A stretch of 64,000 nt of DNA, taken from positions 1,116,001-1,180,000 of the forward strand of contig NZ_CP037993.1 in NCBI RefSeq assembly GCF_004367745.1, read 5' to 3'. Numbering within the stretch: the first letter of the stretch is position 1; each line of letters starts with the position of its first letter. The stretch is from Herbaspirillum huttiense. Lineage in GTDB: Bacteria; Pseudomonadota; Gammaproteobacteria; Burkholderiales; Burkholderiaceae_D. Below are positions 9,089 to 17,948 of this stretch, piece by piece. A program made the translations under genes and the position numbers. The notes under the pieces were generated by a model. It saw only the letters and a program-made list of their open reading frames with translations. It had not been told where the DNA came from and did not search any database.

Positions 9089-9709
9089 ATGAAGATCCAT
9101 CATTTCTCCCTCTCCGGCCACGCTCATCGCGCCGTCCTGTTCGCTTCGCTGCTGGGCCTGGAGGCCGAGCTGATTCACGTGGACCTGGCCGCTGGCGCCC
9201 ACAAGCAGCCGGCCTTCCTCGCCTTGAACCCTTTCGGCCAGGTGCCGGTGCTGGAAGATGGGGATGTCGTCATCGCCGACTCCAACGCCATTCTGGTCTA
9301 CCTGGCCAAGAAGGCGGGCCGCACCGACTGGCTGCCCGAGGATGCCCAGGGTGCCGCCAACGTGCAGCGCTGGCTGTCGGTGGCCGCTGGTGAGCTGGCC
9401 TATGGTCCGGCTGCCGCACGCCTCATTACCGTGTTCGGCGCCCGTTTCAATCCGGAAGAAGTGATCCAGCGCGCCCACCTGCTGCTGGGTCGCATGGAAC
9501 AGCATCTGGCAAACCGCGCATGGCTGGCTGCCGATCACCCGACCATCGCCGATGTGGCTGTCTACAGCTACCTGGTGGCGGCACCCGAAGGCAATGTCGA
9601 CCTGAGCGGCTACCCGTCGGTGCTGCGCCTGCTGCAAGGGATCGAGGCCCTGCCGGGCTTTGTGCCCTTCCCGAGGACGGCGGCGGGTCTGCGCGCGGCG
9701 CAGGCCTGA
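9089..9709 (+). CDS. Glutathione S-transferase
   Basis: A 206-residue cytoplasmic enzyme with an N-terminal thioredoxin-like domain ([33 protein letters not shown]; the glutathione-binding [12 protein letters not shown] around 72-83) and an all-helical C-terminal domain with [15 protein letters not shown], the N-capping box of the GST fold. It should conjugate or reduce substrates with glutathione. The start has CAGGAG ten bases upstream. The next gene, a flavin/iron-sulfur oxidoreductase fusion, starts 62 bp later on the same strand and may be co-transcribed in a detoxification role. Confidence 0.86.
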   Translation: MKIHHFSLSGHAHRAVLFASLLGLEAELIHVDLAAGAHKQPAFLALNPFGQVPVLEDGDVVIADSNAILVYLAKKAGRTDWLPEDAQGAANVQRWLSVAAGELAYGPAAARLITVFGARFNPEEVIQRAHLLLGRMEQHLANRAWLAADHPTIADVAVYSYLVAAPEGNVDLSGYPSVLRLLQGIEALPGFVPFPRTAAGLRAAQA

Positions 9710-9771
9710 GTTTTCCAATAGTCACGTCATCCCGCGCCGCGTGTTTGCAGTTTCTTTTCGAGAGGTCCGCC

Positions 9772-11835
9772 ATGAGTGCATCCCCCAAGTCCCCCGTCTG
9801 GCATGCCGGCGAGAAGCAGCTGCAAGCGCAATTCGGCGTGGCCGACAAGATGGAATCCGTAGGCCAGCGCGTGATACGCGACTTCATGCCCGAGCAGCAC
9901 CGCGATTTCTACGGCCAGCTGCCCTTCATCGTGCTGGGCAGTGTCGATCCGTCGGGCGATGCATGGGCGACCTTCCTTGAAGGCCATCCCGGCTTCCTGG
10001 CCTCGCCTGCGCCTACCCAGCTGGACATGCGCGCCCATCCCGCGCCCGAAGACCCGGCCGCCGCTGGCATGGCCGCAGGCGCGCCGGTCGGCCTGCTGGG
10101 CATCGAGATGCACACGCGCCGCCGCAATCGCATGAATGGTGTGCTCGCACCGCTGGCCGACGGATGGCGCGTGCAGGTGGACCAGAGCTTCGGCAATTGC
10201 CCGCGCTACATCCAGCTGCGCGACTATTCCTTTGCCCGTGAGCCTGCCGAAGCGCACACCGGGCAAGCCGAGACGCTGTCCACGCTGGACGCACCGGCCC
10301 TGGCCCTGATCGCCGGCGCCGATGCCTTCTTCGTGGCGACCTATGCCGACCAGGAAGGGCGGCGCCAGGTGGATGTCTCCCATCGTGGCGGCAAGCCGGG
10401 GTTCGTGCGGGTCGATGAAGCGGGCGTGCTGACCGTGCCGGACTTCAACGGCAACTTGTTCTTTTCGACCCTGGGCAACATCGTGCTCAATGGCCGTGCG
10501 GGTTTGCTTTTTGTGGACTATGTCTCGGGCGATGTCTTGCAGATGACCGGCCTGGCCGAGGTGATCCTCGATTCCCCCGAGATCGCCGCCTTCGAGGGCG
10601 CCGAGCGCCTGTGGACTTTCCGTCCGCAGCGCATCGTGCGCCGCCGTGCTGCGCTGGCCTTGCGCTGGCAGTTCCAGCATCAGCCCTGGTCATCACATTC
10701 ACTGATGACGGGCGACTGGCAGCGAGCCGGGGAGCGCCTGCGCGCACGGTCTCTGGCGGGCCAATGGCGTAGCCTGAAAGTGGCGCGCATCGTGCAGGAG
10801 AGCGACACCATCCGCTCCTTCCATCTGGTCGCCGACGATGGCGCCGGGCTGCTGCCGGCGTTGCCCGGCCAGCACCTGCCGATCCGGGTGCGTACCGAGG
10901 CCGGGGCCGCGCCGTTGATCCGCACCTACACCTTGTCCTCGGCGCCGCACGAGGGGCATTACCGCATCAGCGTCAAGCGCGAGGGCGTGGTGTCGCAATA
11001 CCTGCATGCGCAGTTGCGCGAGGGTGATCGCATCGAGGCGCGCGCCCCGGCGGGAGACTTCACGCTCGATACCGCCACGGACAGACCGGTGGTGCTGCTG
11101 GCCGGTGGCGTCGGCATTACACCGATGATGGCCATGCTGCGCCATATCGTTCAGGAAGGGTTGCGTCGCCAGCGCATGCGCCCGGCCATCTTGTTTTATG
11201 CCGCACGCACGCTGGGCGAGCGCGCCTTCGACGCCGAGCTGGCCGAGCTGGTGGCGGCCTCGCGCGGTGCGGTGAGACTGGTTCGCGTGCTCAGCGACAC
11301 CACCGGCGCGCGTGAGGGCGACGCGTTCGATGCCGCCGGCCGTATCGACATGAACCTGCTCTCGCGCAGCCTGCCGTTTGGCGATTACGAGTTCTACCTG
11401 TGCGGTCCGGGCGGCTTCATGCAGGGGCTCTACGATGGCTTGCGCGGCTTCGGCATCAGCGATGAGCGCATCCATGCCGAAGCCTTTGGTCCGGCCTCGC
11501 TCACCCGCACTGGCAACACCGTCGAGGCGGCAGTGTCGCTGGCACCGGTGGCCGAGACCGCCGTCCCGGTGATCTTCATGGAAAGCCTCAAGGAAGCCCG
11601 CTGGACGCCGGATTCCGGCAGCTTGCTGGAGCTGGCCGAAGCGCGCGGCCTGTCGCCGGAGTTCAGTTGCCGCGAAGGCCACTGCGGGAGTTGCCGCACT
11701 CGCTTGCTCGCTGGCGAGGTGACTTACCTCAAGCCACCGCAGGCCAGTGTGGGCGAAGGTGAAGTGCTGCTGTGCTGTGCGCGCCCGGCCAAGCCGTCCG
11801 GAACCGATGCACCGCGCCTGGAACTGGCGCTGTGA
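9772..11835 (+). CDS. PPOX domain-ferredoxin reductase-ferredoxin fusion protein
   Basis: A 687-residue three-part redox protein. Residues ~1-320 resemble the split-barrel pyridoxamine-phosphate-oxidase-like flavin family (FYGQLPFIVLGSVD, GNLFFSTLGNIVLNGR). Residues ~330-590 are a ferredoxin-NAD(P)H reductase unit with the FAD motif IRTYTLSS and the nucleotide site LLAGGVGITPMMAML, ending FYLCGPGGFM. The C-terminus is a plant-type [2Fe-2S] ferredoxin with Cys633, Cys638, Cys641 and Cys668/669. Electrons should flow NAD(P)H to FAD to the iron-sulfur centre, with the PPOX part as substrate or second flavin domain. ATG 9772 follows GAGAGG; a longer upstream frame has no domain content. Confidence 0.83.
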   Translation: MSASPKSPVWHAGEKQLQAQFGVADKMESVGQRVIRDFMPEQHRDFYGQLPFIVLGSVDPSGDAWATFLEGHPGFLASPAPTQLDMRAHPAPEDPAAAGMAAGAPVGLLGIEMHTRRRNRMNGVLAPLADGWRVQVDQSFGNCPRYIQLRDYSFAREPAEAHTGQAETLSTLDAPALALIAGADAFFVATYADQEGRRQVDVSHRGGKPGFVRVDEAGVLTVPDFNGNLFFSTLGNIVLNGRAGLLFVDYVSGDVLQMTGLAEVILDSPEIAAFEGAERLWTFRPQRIVRRRAALALRWQFQHQPWSSHSLMTGDWQRAGERLRARSLAGQWRSLKVARIVQESDTIRSFHLVADDGAGLLPALPGQHLPIRVRTEAGAAPLIRTYTLSSAPHEGHYRISVKREGVVSQYLHAQLREGDRIEARAPAGDFTLDTATDRPVVLLAGGVGITPMMAMLRHIVQEGLRRQRMRPAILFYAARTLGERAFDAELAELVAASRGAVRLVRVLSDTTGAREGDAFDAAGRIDMNLLSRSLPFGDYEFYLCGPGGFMQGLYDGLRGFGISDERIHAEAFGPASLTRTGNTVEAAVSLAPVAETAVPVIFMESLKEARWTPDSGSLLELAEARGLSPEFSCREGHCGSCRTRLLAGEVTYLKPPQASVGEGEVLLCCARPAKPSGTDAPRLELAL

Positions 11836-11927
11836 GGGCGATATGAAGGCTCTGGAAAGTGCTCCGTCCTGATGCCGCTGAAGAGGGCATAATGCGACCT
11901 TCTCCGACAGGCAGGGAAGGAAGGCAC

Positions 11928-12818
11928 ATGGACCGATGGCTGGCAATGCGAATCTTCGTGCAAGTGGCCGAGACTGCCAGTTTCGCCAAGGCGGCGCGGC
12001 AGATGCAGTTGAGTGCGCCGGTGGTCACCCGCACCGTGGCGGGGCTGGAAGAACTGGTCGGTGCGCGGCTGCTGGTACGCACCACGCGTTCGGTCAAGAC
12101 CACTGAAGCCGGGGCGCGCTATCTGGAAGACTGCCGTCGCATCCTCGCTGAAATCGCCGAAGCCGAAGCGGCTGCGGCCGGCCATTACGACCAGCCCTCG
12201 GGCACGCTGTCGGTGACGGCGGCCTTGCTGTTCGGGCAGTTGCATGTGCTGCCCATCGTTACCGAATATCTCGATCTTTATCCGGGCATGCGGGCGCGCA
12301 CTTTCTTCGTGGACCGCCCGGTCAACATCGTGGAAGAGGGCATGGATGTGGCGGTGCGCATCGGCCATCTGCCTGATTCGGGATTCACGGCCATCCAGGT
12401 CGGTTCGGTCAGCCGCGTGATCTGCGCCGCACCCGACTATCTGCGCCAGCATGGCACGCCGGCCTCGCCCGCCGATCTGAAGCAGCATCGCATCGTCACG
12501 TCCACCAGCGCCTGGGCTTCGCCGGAATGGCGCTTTGCCGACGGCCAGCGCGTGGTGGTCGACGCGGCGCTGCAGACCAATACCAATGAAGCCGCCATCA
12601 GCACCGCCCGCCAGGGCTGGGGATTGACGCGCGTGCTGGCCTATCAGGTGGCGGCCGACTTGCAGGCCGGGCGCCTGCAGCGGGTCATGAGCGAGTTCGA
12701 AGAGCCGCCGCTGCCGATCCACGTGCTCTATCCGGAAGGGCGGCGCTCGCCGGCCAAGGTGCGGGCCTTCATCGACCTGGCGGTGAGCCGCCTGCGGGCG
12801 CATCCTGCGTTCCACTGA
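11928..12818 (+). CDS. LysR-family transcriptional regulator
   Basis: A 296-residue LysR protein: N-terminal winged helix (MRIFVQVAETASFAKAARQM, then VVTRTVAGLEELVGARLLVRT), linker helix, and a periplasmic-binding-like sensor domain to the C-terminus. ATG 11928 is preferred because GGAAGGAAGG lies just upstream and the protein then begins directly with the helix-turn-helix; earlier in-frame ATGs add an unrelated 23 residues. It follows the redox fusion gene on the same strand by 92 bp, so it might regulate that gene or an unlinked target. No ligand can be read from the sequence. Confidence 0.84.
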   Translation: MDRWLAMRIFVQVAETASFAKAARQMQLSAPVVTRTVAGLEELVGARLLVRTTRSVKTTEAGARYLEDCRRILAEIAEAEAAAAGHYDQPSGTLSVTAALLFGQLHVLPIVTEYLDLYPGMRARTFFVDRPVNIVEEGMDVAVRIGHLPDSGFTAIQVGSVSRVICAAPDYLRQHGTPASPADLKQHRIVTSTSAWASPEWRFADGQRVVVDAALQTNTNEAAISTARQGWGLTRVLAYQVAADLQAGRLQRVMSEFEEPPLPIHVLYPEGRRSPAKVRAFIDLAVSRLRAHPAFH

Positions 12819-12830
12819 GCGCAGTCGGGT

Positions 12831-13568
12831 TCATCCGTAATACGCAGGGTCGCGTACCGAAATACGCAGGGGGCGGTCCAGCTGTCGCGTCCAGGCTGCG
12901 TAGGTCTGGTCGGCGACCAGGCGCAGGGCGGCGATGCGTTCGGGCAGATGATCGAGGATCTGTGCCTGGCTTTGCGCAGCCGGGCCGTGTGCGCACAGGA
13001 GTTCGTCGCGTCCGGCCGCACACCAGTTGCGCACGCTCTCTTCGGTCACTTCCAGATGGCCCTGGAAACCCCATTGCTTGCCGCGCATGAATCCCTTGTT
13101 GAGGCAATGGCTGCCATACATGGTGCGCACCGCGCCGGTGGGAATTTCAAAGGTGTCGTAATGCCAGTTGAAGATGGTGACCTGGCGTGCCAGTCCCATG
13201 CGCTGCTGTGCCGGCGGCGTGACCCAGACCGGGCTCCAGCCGATGTTGGCGCAGAGGTTGCGGCTGACCTGCGCACCCATGCTACGGGCCAGCAGCTGGG
13301 CGCCGAAGCAGTGGCCCAGCACCGGCACGTCGCGGGCCAGGGCATCTTGCAGTAGGGCGTGTTCGGCGTGGATCCAGGGCAGGTCTTCATTGACGCAGTG
13401 GTCGCTGCCCAGCGTGACGATGCCGGAAAACTGGCTGGCATCGCGCGGGGCGTCGCCTTCTGCGGCGGGATGGAACAGGCGATAGGGCAGGGCGTGTTGT
13501 TCCAGATGATCCAGCAGGACACCGGGGCCCTGTGTGCTTTCATGCTGGAGGATGGCGATCGGTCTCAT
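12831..13568 (-). CDS. Class I glutamine amidotransferase-like protein
   Basis: A 245-residue cytoplasmic protein of the GuaA-N-like class I amidotransferase fold. The nucleophile elbow GHCFGAQ places Cys87; His171 and Glu173 in GHLEVTE complete a plausible triad, so it should release ammonia or hydrolyse a gamma-glutamyl bond. It stands alone without a synthetase partner, as do many gamma-glutamyl hydrolase-like members acting on gamma-glutamyl amines. It is convergent with the LysR gene, 12 bp between ends. Physiological substrate unknown. Confidence 0.8.
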   Translation of the reverse strand: MRPIAILQHESTQGPGVLLDHLEQHALPYRLFHPAAEGDAPRDASQFSGIVTLGSDHCVNEDLPWIHAEHALLQDALARDVPVLGHCFGAQLLARSMGAQVSRNLCANIGWSPVWVTPPAQQRMGLARQVTIFNWHYDTFEIPTGAVRTMYGSHCLNKGFMRGKQWGFQGHLEVTEESVRNWCAAGRDELLCAHGPAAQSQAQILDHLPERIAALRLVADQTYAAWTRQLDRPLRISVRDPAYYG

Positions 13569-13743
13569 AAACGAGGGACGGGCTTGGGCCGGTCCGTAGT
13601 GGAGGAGACGTCAATGTAGGATGGGGGACGTAAACGGCGGGTTGTATTTTTGAGTGGGGGCGTAAACATCCTGTAAAGCCGCTGACATCCCAGCCACTTG
13701 CAGATGCTTTGTGGCAGATTGGACGTCACATCCAAAGCCACAT

Positions 13744-15048
13744 TTACGCGCGCGCCGCCGCCCCGAGTTGCCTGACCATGGTCTTGATGGCCAGATGATG
13801 AATGCTGCCGAGCATGCGCAACTGAGACGCCCGCAGATGTGCCGGAACGTCGCTACGGGCGCCGAACTCGTCCTGCAATGCCAGCGAGTTAGCTTCGACC
13901 TGATCGATCATCCGCGAGACTTCGCGCTGGAAGCTGATGTTGCCCACGCCCAGTTGCCGCGCGAACGTCTGCAAGTGCGCAAGCGTGAGCTCGTTGTAAT
14001 GGCGTGCTTCTGCCACGGGGAAAGACATCGGAATGGCTGGCCAGCATGCTTCGCCCGGCCCCAGCAGTTCCGGACGCGCCCATGCGCCGATACTGAGCAG
14101 ATCGTAATGCGGTGCCAGTTCGTAGCCGTCGGTACCGGCATACAGTGAGAGATTCTTCAAGTGCGCATCGCTGTTGCCGATCAGGATGTTGAAGAGCGTC
14201 CATCGAAACAATGTGGTACGGGCGGTCGCTGGGGTGCGGCATCTCTCCAGAATATCCAGCAATGCCCTTATACCGGAATGCGCGTATTTGGCTGCGGCCG
14301 AGAGCGACAGGACCTGGGCCGCATCCAGTGTGTGCAGACGGCGTACCCGTTCCGCCTCGATTTTGCGGTCGAAGCGCTCCACGATATACACAGGCGAAGG
14401 GACGTAGCGCAGCTCGACCTTCGGCACCGTCAAGCCCAGTCCTTGCGCTAGCCTGGCACAGAACCATTCGTTGACTGCGCTGCTTGGATAGTGGGCGCTC
14501 AGCACATCGGGCTTGAGGATATGGGTTGATGCGAGGCTGCCGGTCGGTTCAAAAAGTTGGCCGTTCTGCAGCACTACCGCGATCTTCTGCTGGGCACCGG
14601 CCAGTGACATTTTCTTCGGCGCAGTCGCCGAGAGCGGTTGTCGCGGCATGGCTCGGATGCGCGTTTCCAACTCTTCGTCTGATAGCGGCACCAGTGTCGA
14701 TGGCGGCAGTGTCGCGCCTGGCGCCAGCAAGGTGATTGCGCCGGCAGATTCGGCACCAAAGTGTTCCAGCATGGACCAGGCGTCGACCGTCTGCGCGGCG
14801 TCCTTCCTCATGAAGGCCATCAATTCCAGCCGCGCGCCTTCTTCGGGCAGCAGATTGTCGAAGAACCATTGCACCGGACGCATCGTGCCTTCGTCCTGAT
14901 GCAGCCCGGCTGTGAGCGGGATTCCGAGAGAGAGTTCGTGCCCGGTGCTGATCCAGTCCTGCGCATATCGGAAGGACCACACGCCCGTGTTCTCGAAAAG
15001 CTGGCCCACCCGCTTTTCATCAATGAAGACATCGAGCTGCCGGTTCAT
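13744..15048 (-). CDS. hipA: HipA-family toxin kinase
   Basis: A 434-residue serine/threonine kinase of the HipA family; the E. coli protein phosphorylates glutamyl-tRNA synthetase and induces dormancy. N-terminal small domain (LFENTGVWSFRYAQDW; PVQWFFDNLLPEEGAR), glycine-rich SLAGAQQK at 148-155 binding ATP, catalytic-loop GNSDAHLKN with Asp294, and the metal-binding HYDLLS with Asp316 are all present, so the kinase looks intact. It overlaps the upstream hipB stop by four bases (ATGA), giving translational coupling. It may target another substrate than GltX. Confidence 0.88.
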   Translation of the reverse strand: MNRQLDVFIDEKRVGQLFENTGVWSFRYAQDWISTGHELSLGIPLTAGLHQDEGTMRPVQWFFDNLLPEEGARLELMAFMRKDAAQTVDAWSMLEHFGAESAGAITLLAPGATLPPSTLVPLSDEELETRIRAMPRQPLSATAPKKMSLAGAQQKIAVVLQNGQLFEPTGSLASTHILKPDVLSAHYPSSAVNEWFCARLAQGLGLTVPKVELRYVPSPVYIVERFDRKIEAERVRRLHTLDAAQVLSLSAAAKYAHSGIRALLDILERCRTPATARTTLFRWTLFNILIGNSDAHLKNLSLYAGTDGYELAPHYDLLSIGAWARPELLGPGEACWPAIPMSFPVAEARHYNELTLAHLQTFARQLGVGNISFQREVSRMIDQVEANSLALQDEFGARSDVPAHLRASQLRMLGSIHHLAIKTMVRQLGAAARA

Positions 15049-15320
15049 GGGCGTGCCCGCCTGCGCTTGCTATCCTGCGCTGAGGCAGCAATGGCGTGTT
15101 CGTCGAGGGCAGGGGGCAGCGAGAGGTGCAGTTCAATGCCCAGTTCGCGCATGGCCGAAAACAGTTTTTCTACCGCTACCGTCGCCTCGCCCTGTTCCTG
15201 CCGTCGCAACAAGGTTTGTGAAGTGTTCAATGTCTCTGCCAGGTCGGCCAGAGGCACGTTGAGGCCTACCCGCACGGCGCGCAATACGCTGCCCAGTTCT
15301 CGCGGCGAGGTGACTTTCAT
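15045..15320 (-). CDS. hipB: HipB-like antitoxin, XRE helix-turn-helix
   Basis: A 91-residue DNA-binding antitoxin. LGSVLRAVRVGLNVPLADLA followed by LNTSQTLLRRQEQGEATV forms the Cro/XRE helix-turn-helix at residues ~9-50; the C-terminal tail is charged and probably flexible. In this family HipB neutralises HipA and represses its own operon as a dimer. It is first in the operon, overlaps hipA by 4 bp, and is preceded by a good promoter with three operator-like repeats. Confidence 0.87.
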   Translation of the reverse strand: MKVTSPRELGSVLRAVRVGLNVPLADLAETLNTSQTLLRRQEQGEATVAVEKLFSAMRELGIELHLSLPPALDEHAIAASAQDSKRRRARP

Positions 15321-15334
15321 GGTGCATCCTAAGC

Positions 15335-15453
15335 GTGTGATATTGCTCTATTATCGCAACATTCCCACCCAGATCAAGTTAAAAGTGTGAAATCGCTCTT
15401 TTATATGGCGACGTGGGCGCATTTCCATTAAAAAAGCGATATTGCATCTTTAA
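15335..15453. repeat. Three operator-like direct repeats before hipB
   Basis: GTGTGATATTGCTCTATTAT (15335-15354) and GTGTGAAATCGCTCTTTTAT (15385-15404) match at 17 of 20 positions and start exactly 50 bp apart. A weaker third copy at 15434-15453 contains GCGATATTGC followed by a TCTTTAAT tail, 49 bp further on. Helical phasing and overlap with the -10 box fit autorepression by HipB. Confidence 0.6.
15350..15377 (-). promoter_or_regulatory. hipBA promoter
   Basis: Read on the minus strand: -35 TTGATC (15377-15372), 16-bp spacer, -10 GATAAT (15355-15350), 30 bp before the hipB ATG. The first operator-like repeat covers the -10 box. Confidence 0.7.
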
Positions 15454-15484
15454 TGCCGGGTAAGCTTCCCAGCTTATCTCTGCC

Positions 15485-15563
15485 CAGGCCAGAAACAATA
15501 ACGCCGCGCGGCTGCAGTCACAGCGGCGCGGCGGCTTGCAGCCGGTGATGCAGAATCACCGGC
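15485..15563 (-). terminator. Hairpins downstream of gabD
   Basis: A perfect 9-bp hairpin GCCGGTGAT / ATCACCGGC (15541-15549 with 15555-15563) and, further along the minus strand, a GC-rich hairpin built on GCCGCGC / GCGCGGC that is followed by TTATTGTTTC. Together they probably end the gab operon transcript before hipBA. Confidence 0.5.
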
Positions 15564-15597
15564 GCGGGTCAGTGGATGAGATGAGCTATCGCGGCGC

Positions 15598-17055
15598 TCA
15601 GATCCCCCCCATGCACAAATACTTCACAACCAGGTAGTCATCAATCCCGAAGTGCGACCCTTCGCGCCCCAGTCCCGACTGCTTGACGCCGCCGAACGGT
15701 GCGACTTCATTGGAGATCAGCCCGGTATTGATGCCCACCATGCCCGACTCCAGCCCTTCGGCCACACGCCAGATGCGGCCGATGTCGCGTGAATAGAAAT
15801 AGCTGGCCAGCCCGAATTCGGTATCGTTGGCCAGGGCCACCGCTTCCTCATCAGTCTTGAAACGGAACAGCGGCGCCATCGGACCAAATGTCTCTTCGCG
15901 GGCCACCTGCATGGCCGGTGTCACATCGGCCAGCACGGTCGGCTCGAAGAAGCTGTGGCCCAGCGCATGGCGCTTGCCGCCCAGCAGCACGCGGGCTCCC
16001 TTGCTGACCGCATCGGCGATATGCTGCTCCACCTTCTTGACGGCCTGCTCGTTGATCAGCGGACCTTGCGTCACACCGTTCTCCATGCCATCACCGACCT
16101 TCAGTTTCTTGACCGCTTCCACCAGCTTGGCAGCGAAGGCGTCATACACCCCATCCTGCACGTAAAGACGGTTGGCGCACACGCAGGTCTGGCCGGCATT
16201 GCGGTACTTGGAGGCAATCGCACCTTCCACGGCGGCATCCAGGTCGGCATCGTCAAAGACGATGAAGGGTGCATTGCCGCCCAGTTCCAGCGAGAGCTTC
16301 TTGATGCTGGATGCACTCTGTTCCATCAGCAGCTTGCCCACGCCCGTGGAACCGGTGAAGCTGATCTTGCGCACGATGGGGTTGGAGGTCATCTCGCCGC
16401 CGATGTCCTTGGCACTGCCGGTGACCACGCTGAACACGCCGGCCGGAATGCCGGCGCGTTCGGCCAGCACGGCCAGCGCCAGTGCCGAGAAGGGCGTGGC
16501 TTCAGCGGGTTTCAAGACCATCGGGCAGCCGGCGGCGAGCGCCGGACCGGCCTTGCGGGTAATCATTGCAGCGGGGAAATTCCACGGCGTGATCGCCGCG
16601 CAGACGCCGATGGCTTCCTTGATGACCACGATGCGGTTCGACGGCGAGGGCGAAGGAATGGTGTCGCCATAGGTGCGCTTGCCTTCCTCGGCAAACCATT
16701 CGATGAAGGAGGCGGCGTAGCCGATCTCGCCCTTGGCTTCGGCCAGGGGCTTGCCCTGCTCGGCCGTCATGATCAGTGCCAGGTCGTCGGCATTGGCCAT
16801 CATCAGCTCATACCAGCGGCGCAGGATGACGCTGCGTTCCTTGGCGGTCTTCTTCTTCCAGGCCGGCCAGGCGGCGTTGGCGGCTTCGATGGCGCGGCGG
16901 GTTTCGGCCGCGCCCATCATGGGCACGCTGCCCAGCAGGCTGCCGTTGGCCGGGTTGTAGACCTCGTGCTTGCCAGCTTGGTCGGCATCGCACCACTGGC
17001 CGTTGAGATAGGCCTGCTGGCGCAGCAGGGAAGGATCTTTGAGTTGTTGCAGCAT
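15598..17055 (-). CDS. gabD: Succinate-semialdehyde dehydrogenase
   Basis: A 485-residue NAD(P)-dependent aldehyde dehydrogenase that oxidises succinate semialdehyde (from GABA) to succinate. Motifs: TPWNFPAAM at 156-164, LKPAE at 181-185, the general base Glu257 in LELGG, and the nucleophile Cys291 in GQTCVC; the neighbouring second Cys is typical of GabD-type enzymes. It ends in FGIDDYLVVKYLCMGG, also GabD-like. Start ATG 17055 has GGAGA upstream; a longer frame to 17127 lacks one. It is the last gene of the gabT-transporter-gabD operon, 32 bp after the permease. Confidence 0.92.
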   Translation of the reverse strand: MLQQLKDPSLLRQQAYLNGQWCDADQAGKHEVYNPANGSLLGSVPMMGAAETRRAIEAANAAWPAWKKKTAKERSVILRRWYELMMANADDLALIMTAEQGKPLAEAKGEIGYAASFIEWFAEEGKRTYGDTIPSPSPSNRIVVIKEAIGVCAAITPWNFPAAMITRKAGPALAAGCPMVLKPAEATPFSALALAVLAERAGIPAGVFSVVTGSAKDIGGEMTSNPIVRKISFTGSTGVGKLLMEQSASSIKKLSLELGGNAPFIVFDDADLDAAVEGAIASKYRNAGQTCVCANRLYVQDGVYDAFAAKLVEAVKKLKVGDGMENGVTQGPLINEQAVKKVEQHIADAVSKGARVLLGGKRHALGHSFFEPTVLADVTPAMQVAREETFGPMAPLFRFKTDEEAVALANDTEFGLASYFYSRDIGRIWRVAEGLESGMVGINTGLISNEVAPFGGVKQSGLGREGSHFGIDDYLVVKYLCMGGI

Positions 17056-17087
17056 CTCGGGTCTCCGTAAAAGTGGGGGGAGCAGGC

Positions 17088-17921
17088 TCAGAAGCGCGCG
17101 GCCGCCTTGTTGCGCCCGCGCAGCCATTCCAGGGCCAGCAGCAGGCAGGTCGAAAACAGAATCAGGATCGTCGCCAGGGCGGCGATGGTCGGGCTGATGT
17201 TGTCCTTGATGCCGGCAAACATCTGGCGCGGCAAGGTGGCTTGCTCAGGCCCGGCCACGAACAAGGTCAGAACCACTTCGTCGAAAGAAGTTGCAAAAGC
17301 GAACAAAGCCCCCGAGATCAGCCCCGGCGCGATCACCGGCAAGGTGATGCGGAAGAAAGTACGCAGCGGACTGGCCCCCAGGCTCAGGCTGGCCCGCACC
17401 AGGTTGTGATTGAAGCCCTGCAGCGTGGCCAGTACCGTCGTGACCACGAAAGGCGCACCCAGTGCGGCATGCGCCAGGATCAGGCCGAGGTAGCTGTCAG
17501 AGAGGCCAATGCGGGCAAAGAACAGATAGACACCCACGCCCACCACGACCACCGGCACGATCATGGGCGAGATCAGGATCGCCATCAGGATGCCCTTGCC
17601 GCGAAAGTCCGACTTGTTCAGTCCGACGGCGGCCAGCGTGCCCAGTACGGTCGCGATGACGGTGGCCGCCGGTGCGACGATGAAACTGTTCTTGGCGGCA
17701 CGCACCCATTCATCGGAGCTGAACAGGTTCTCGTACCAGCGCAGCGAGAAGCCCTTGATGGGATACATCAGGAAACTGCTGTCAGAGAACGACAGCGGGA
17801 TCATCACCAGGATGGGCGAGAGCAGGAACAGCAGCACCAGCAGGTTGAAGCCGCGCGAGGCAAAGAACCAGGCGCGTTCCACCAGCGAGGTGTAGGGCGG
17901 GAAGAGAGGCGGTTTGTTCAT
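17088..17921 (-). CDS. ABC transporter permease, PotI/PotC-like
   Basis: A 277-residue inner-membrane permease with six predicted helices and the cytoplasmic EAA-type loop, here RASLSLGASPLRTFFRITLP, that contacts the ATPase. Resemblance is to the second permease of spermidine/putrescine importers. It follows the first permease by 27 bp and precedes gabD by 32 bp. In this operon the cargo is likely GABA, putrescine or a related amine; specificity rests on the binding protein and is inferred from context. Confidence 0.87.
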   Translation of the reverse strand: MNKPPLFPPYTSLVERAWFFASRGFNLLVLLFLLSPILVMIPLSFSDSSFLMYPIKGFSLRWYENLFSSDEWVRAAKNSFIVAPAATVIATVLGTLAAVGLNKSDFRGKGILMAILISPMIVPVVVVGVGVYLFFARIGLSDSYLGLILAHAALGAPFVVTTVLATLQGFNHNLVRASLSLGASPLRTFFRITLPVIAPGLISGALFAFATSFDEVVLTLFVAGPEQATLPRQMFAGIKDNISPTIAALATILILFSTCLLLALEWLRGRNKAAARF

Positions 17922-17948
17922 GGCGTGCTCCTTGGATTCTTCAATGGC

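Noticed and set aside
15598..17055. Whether this is a general aldehyde dehydrogenase rather than GabD
   Set aside because: The paired Cys motif, C-terminal signature and operon with gabT favour GabD.
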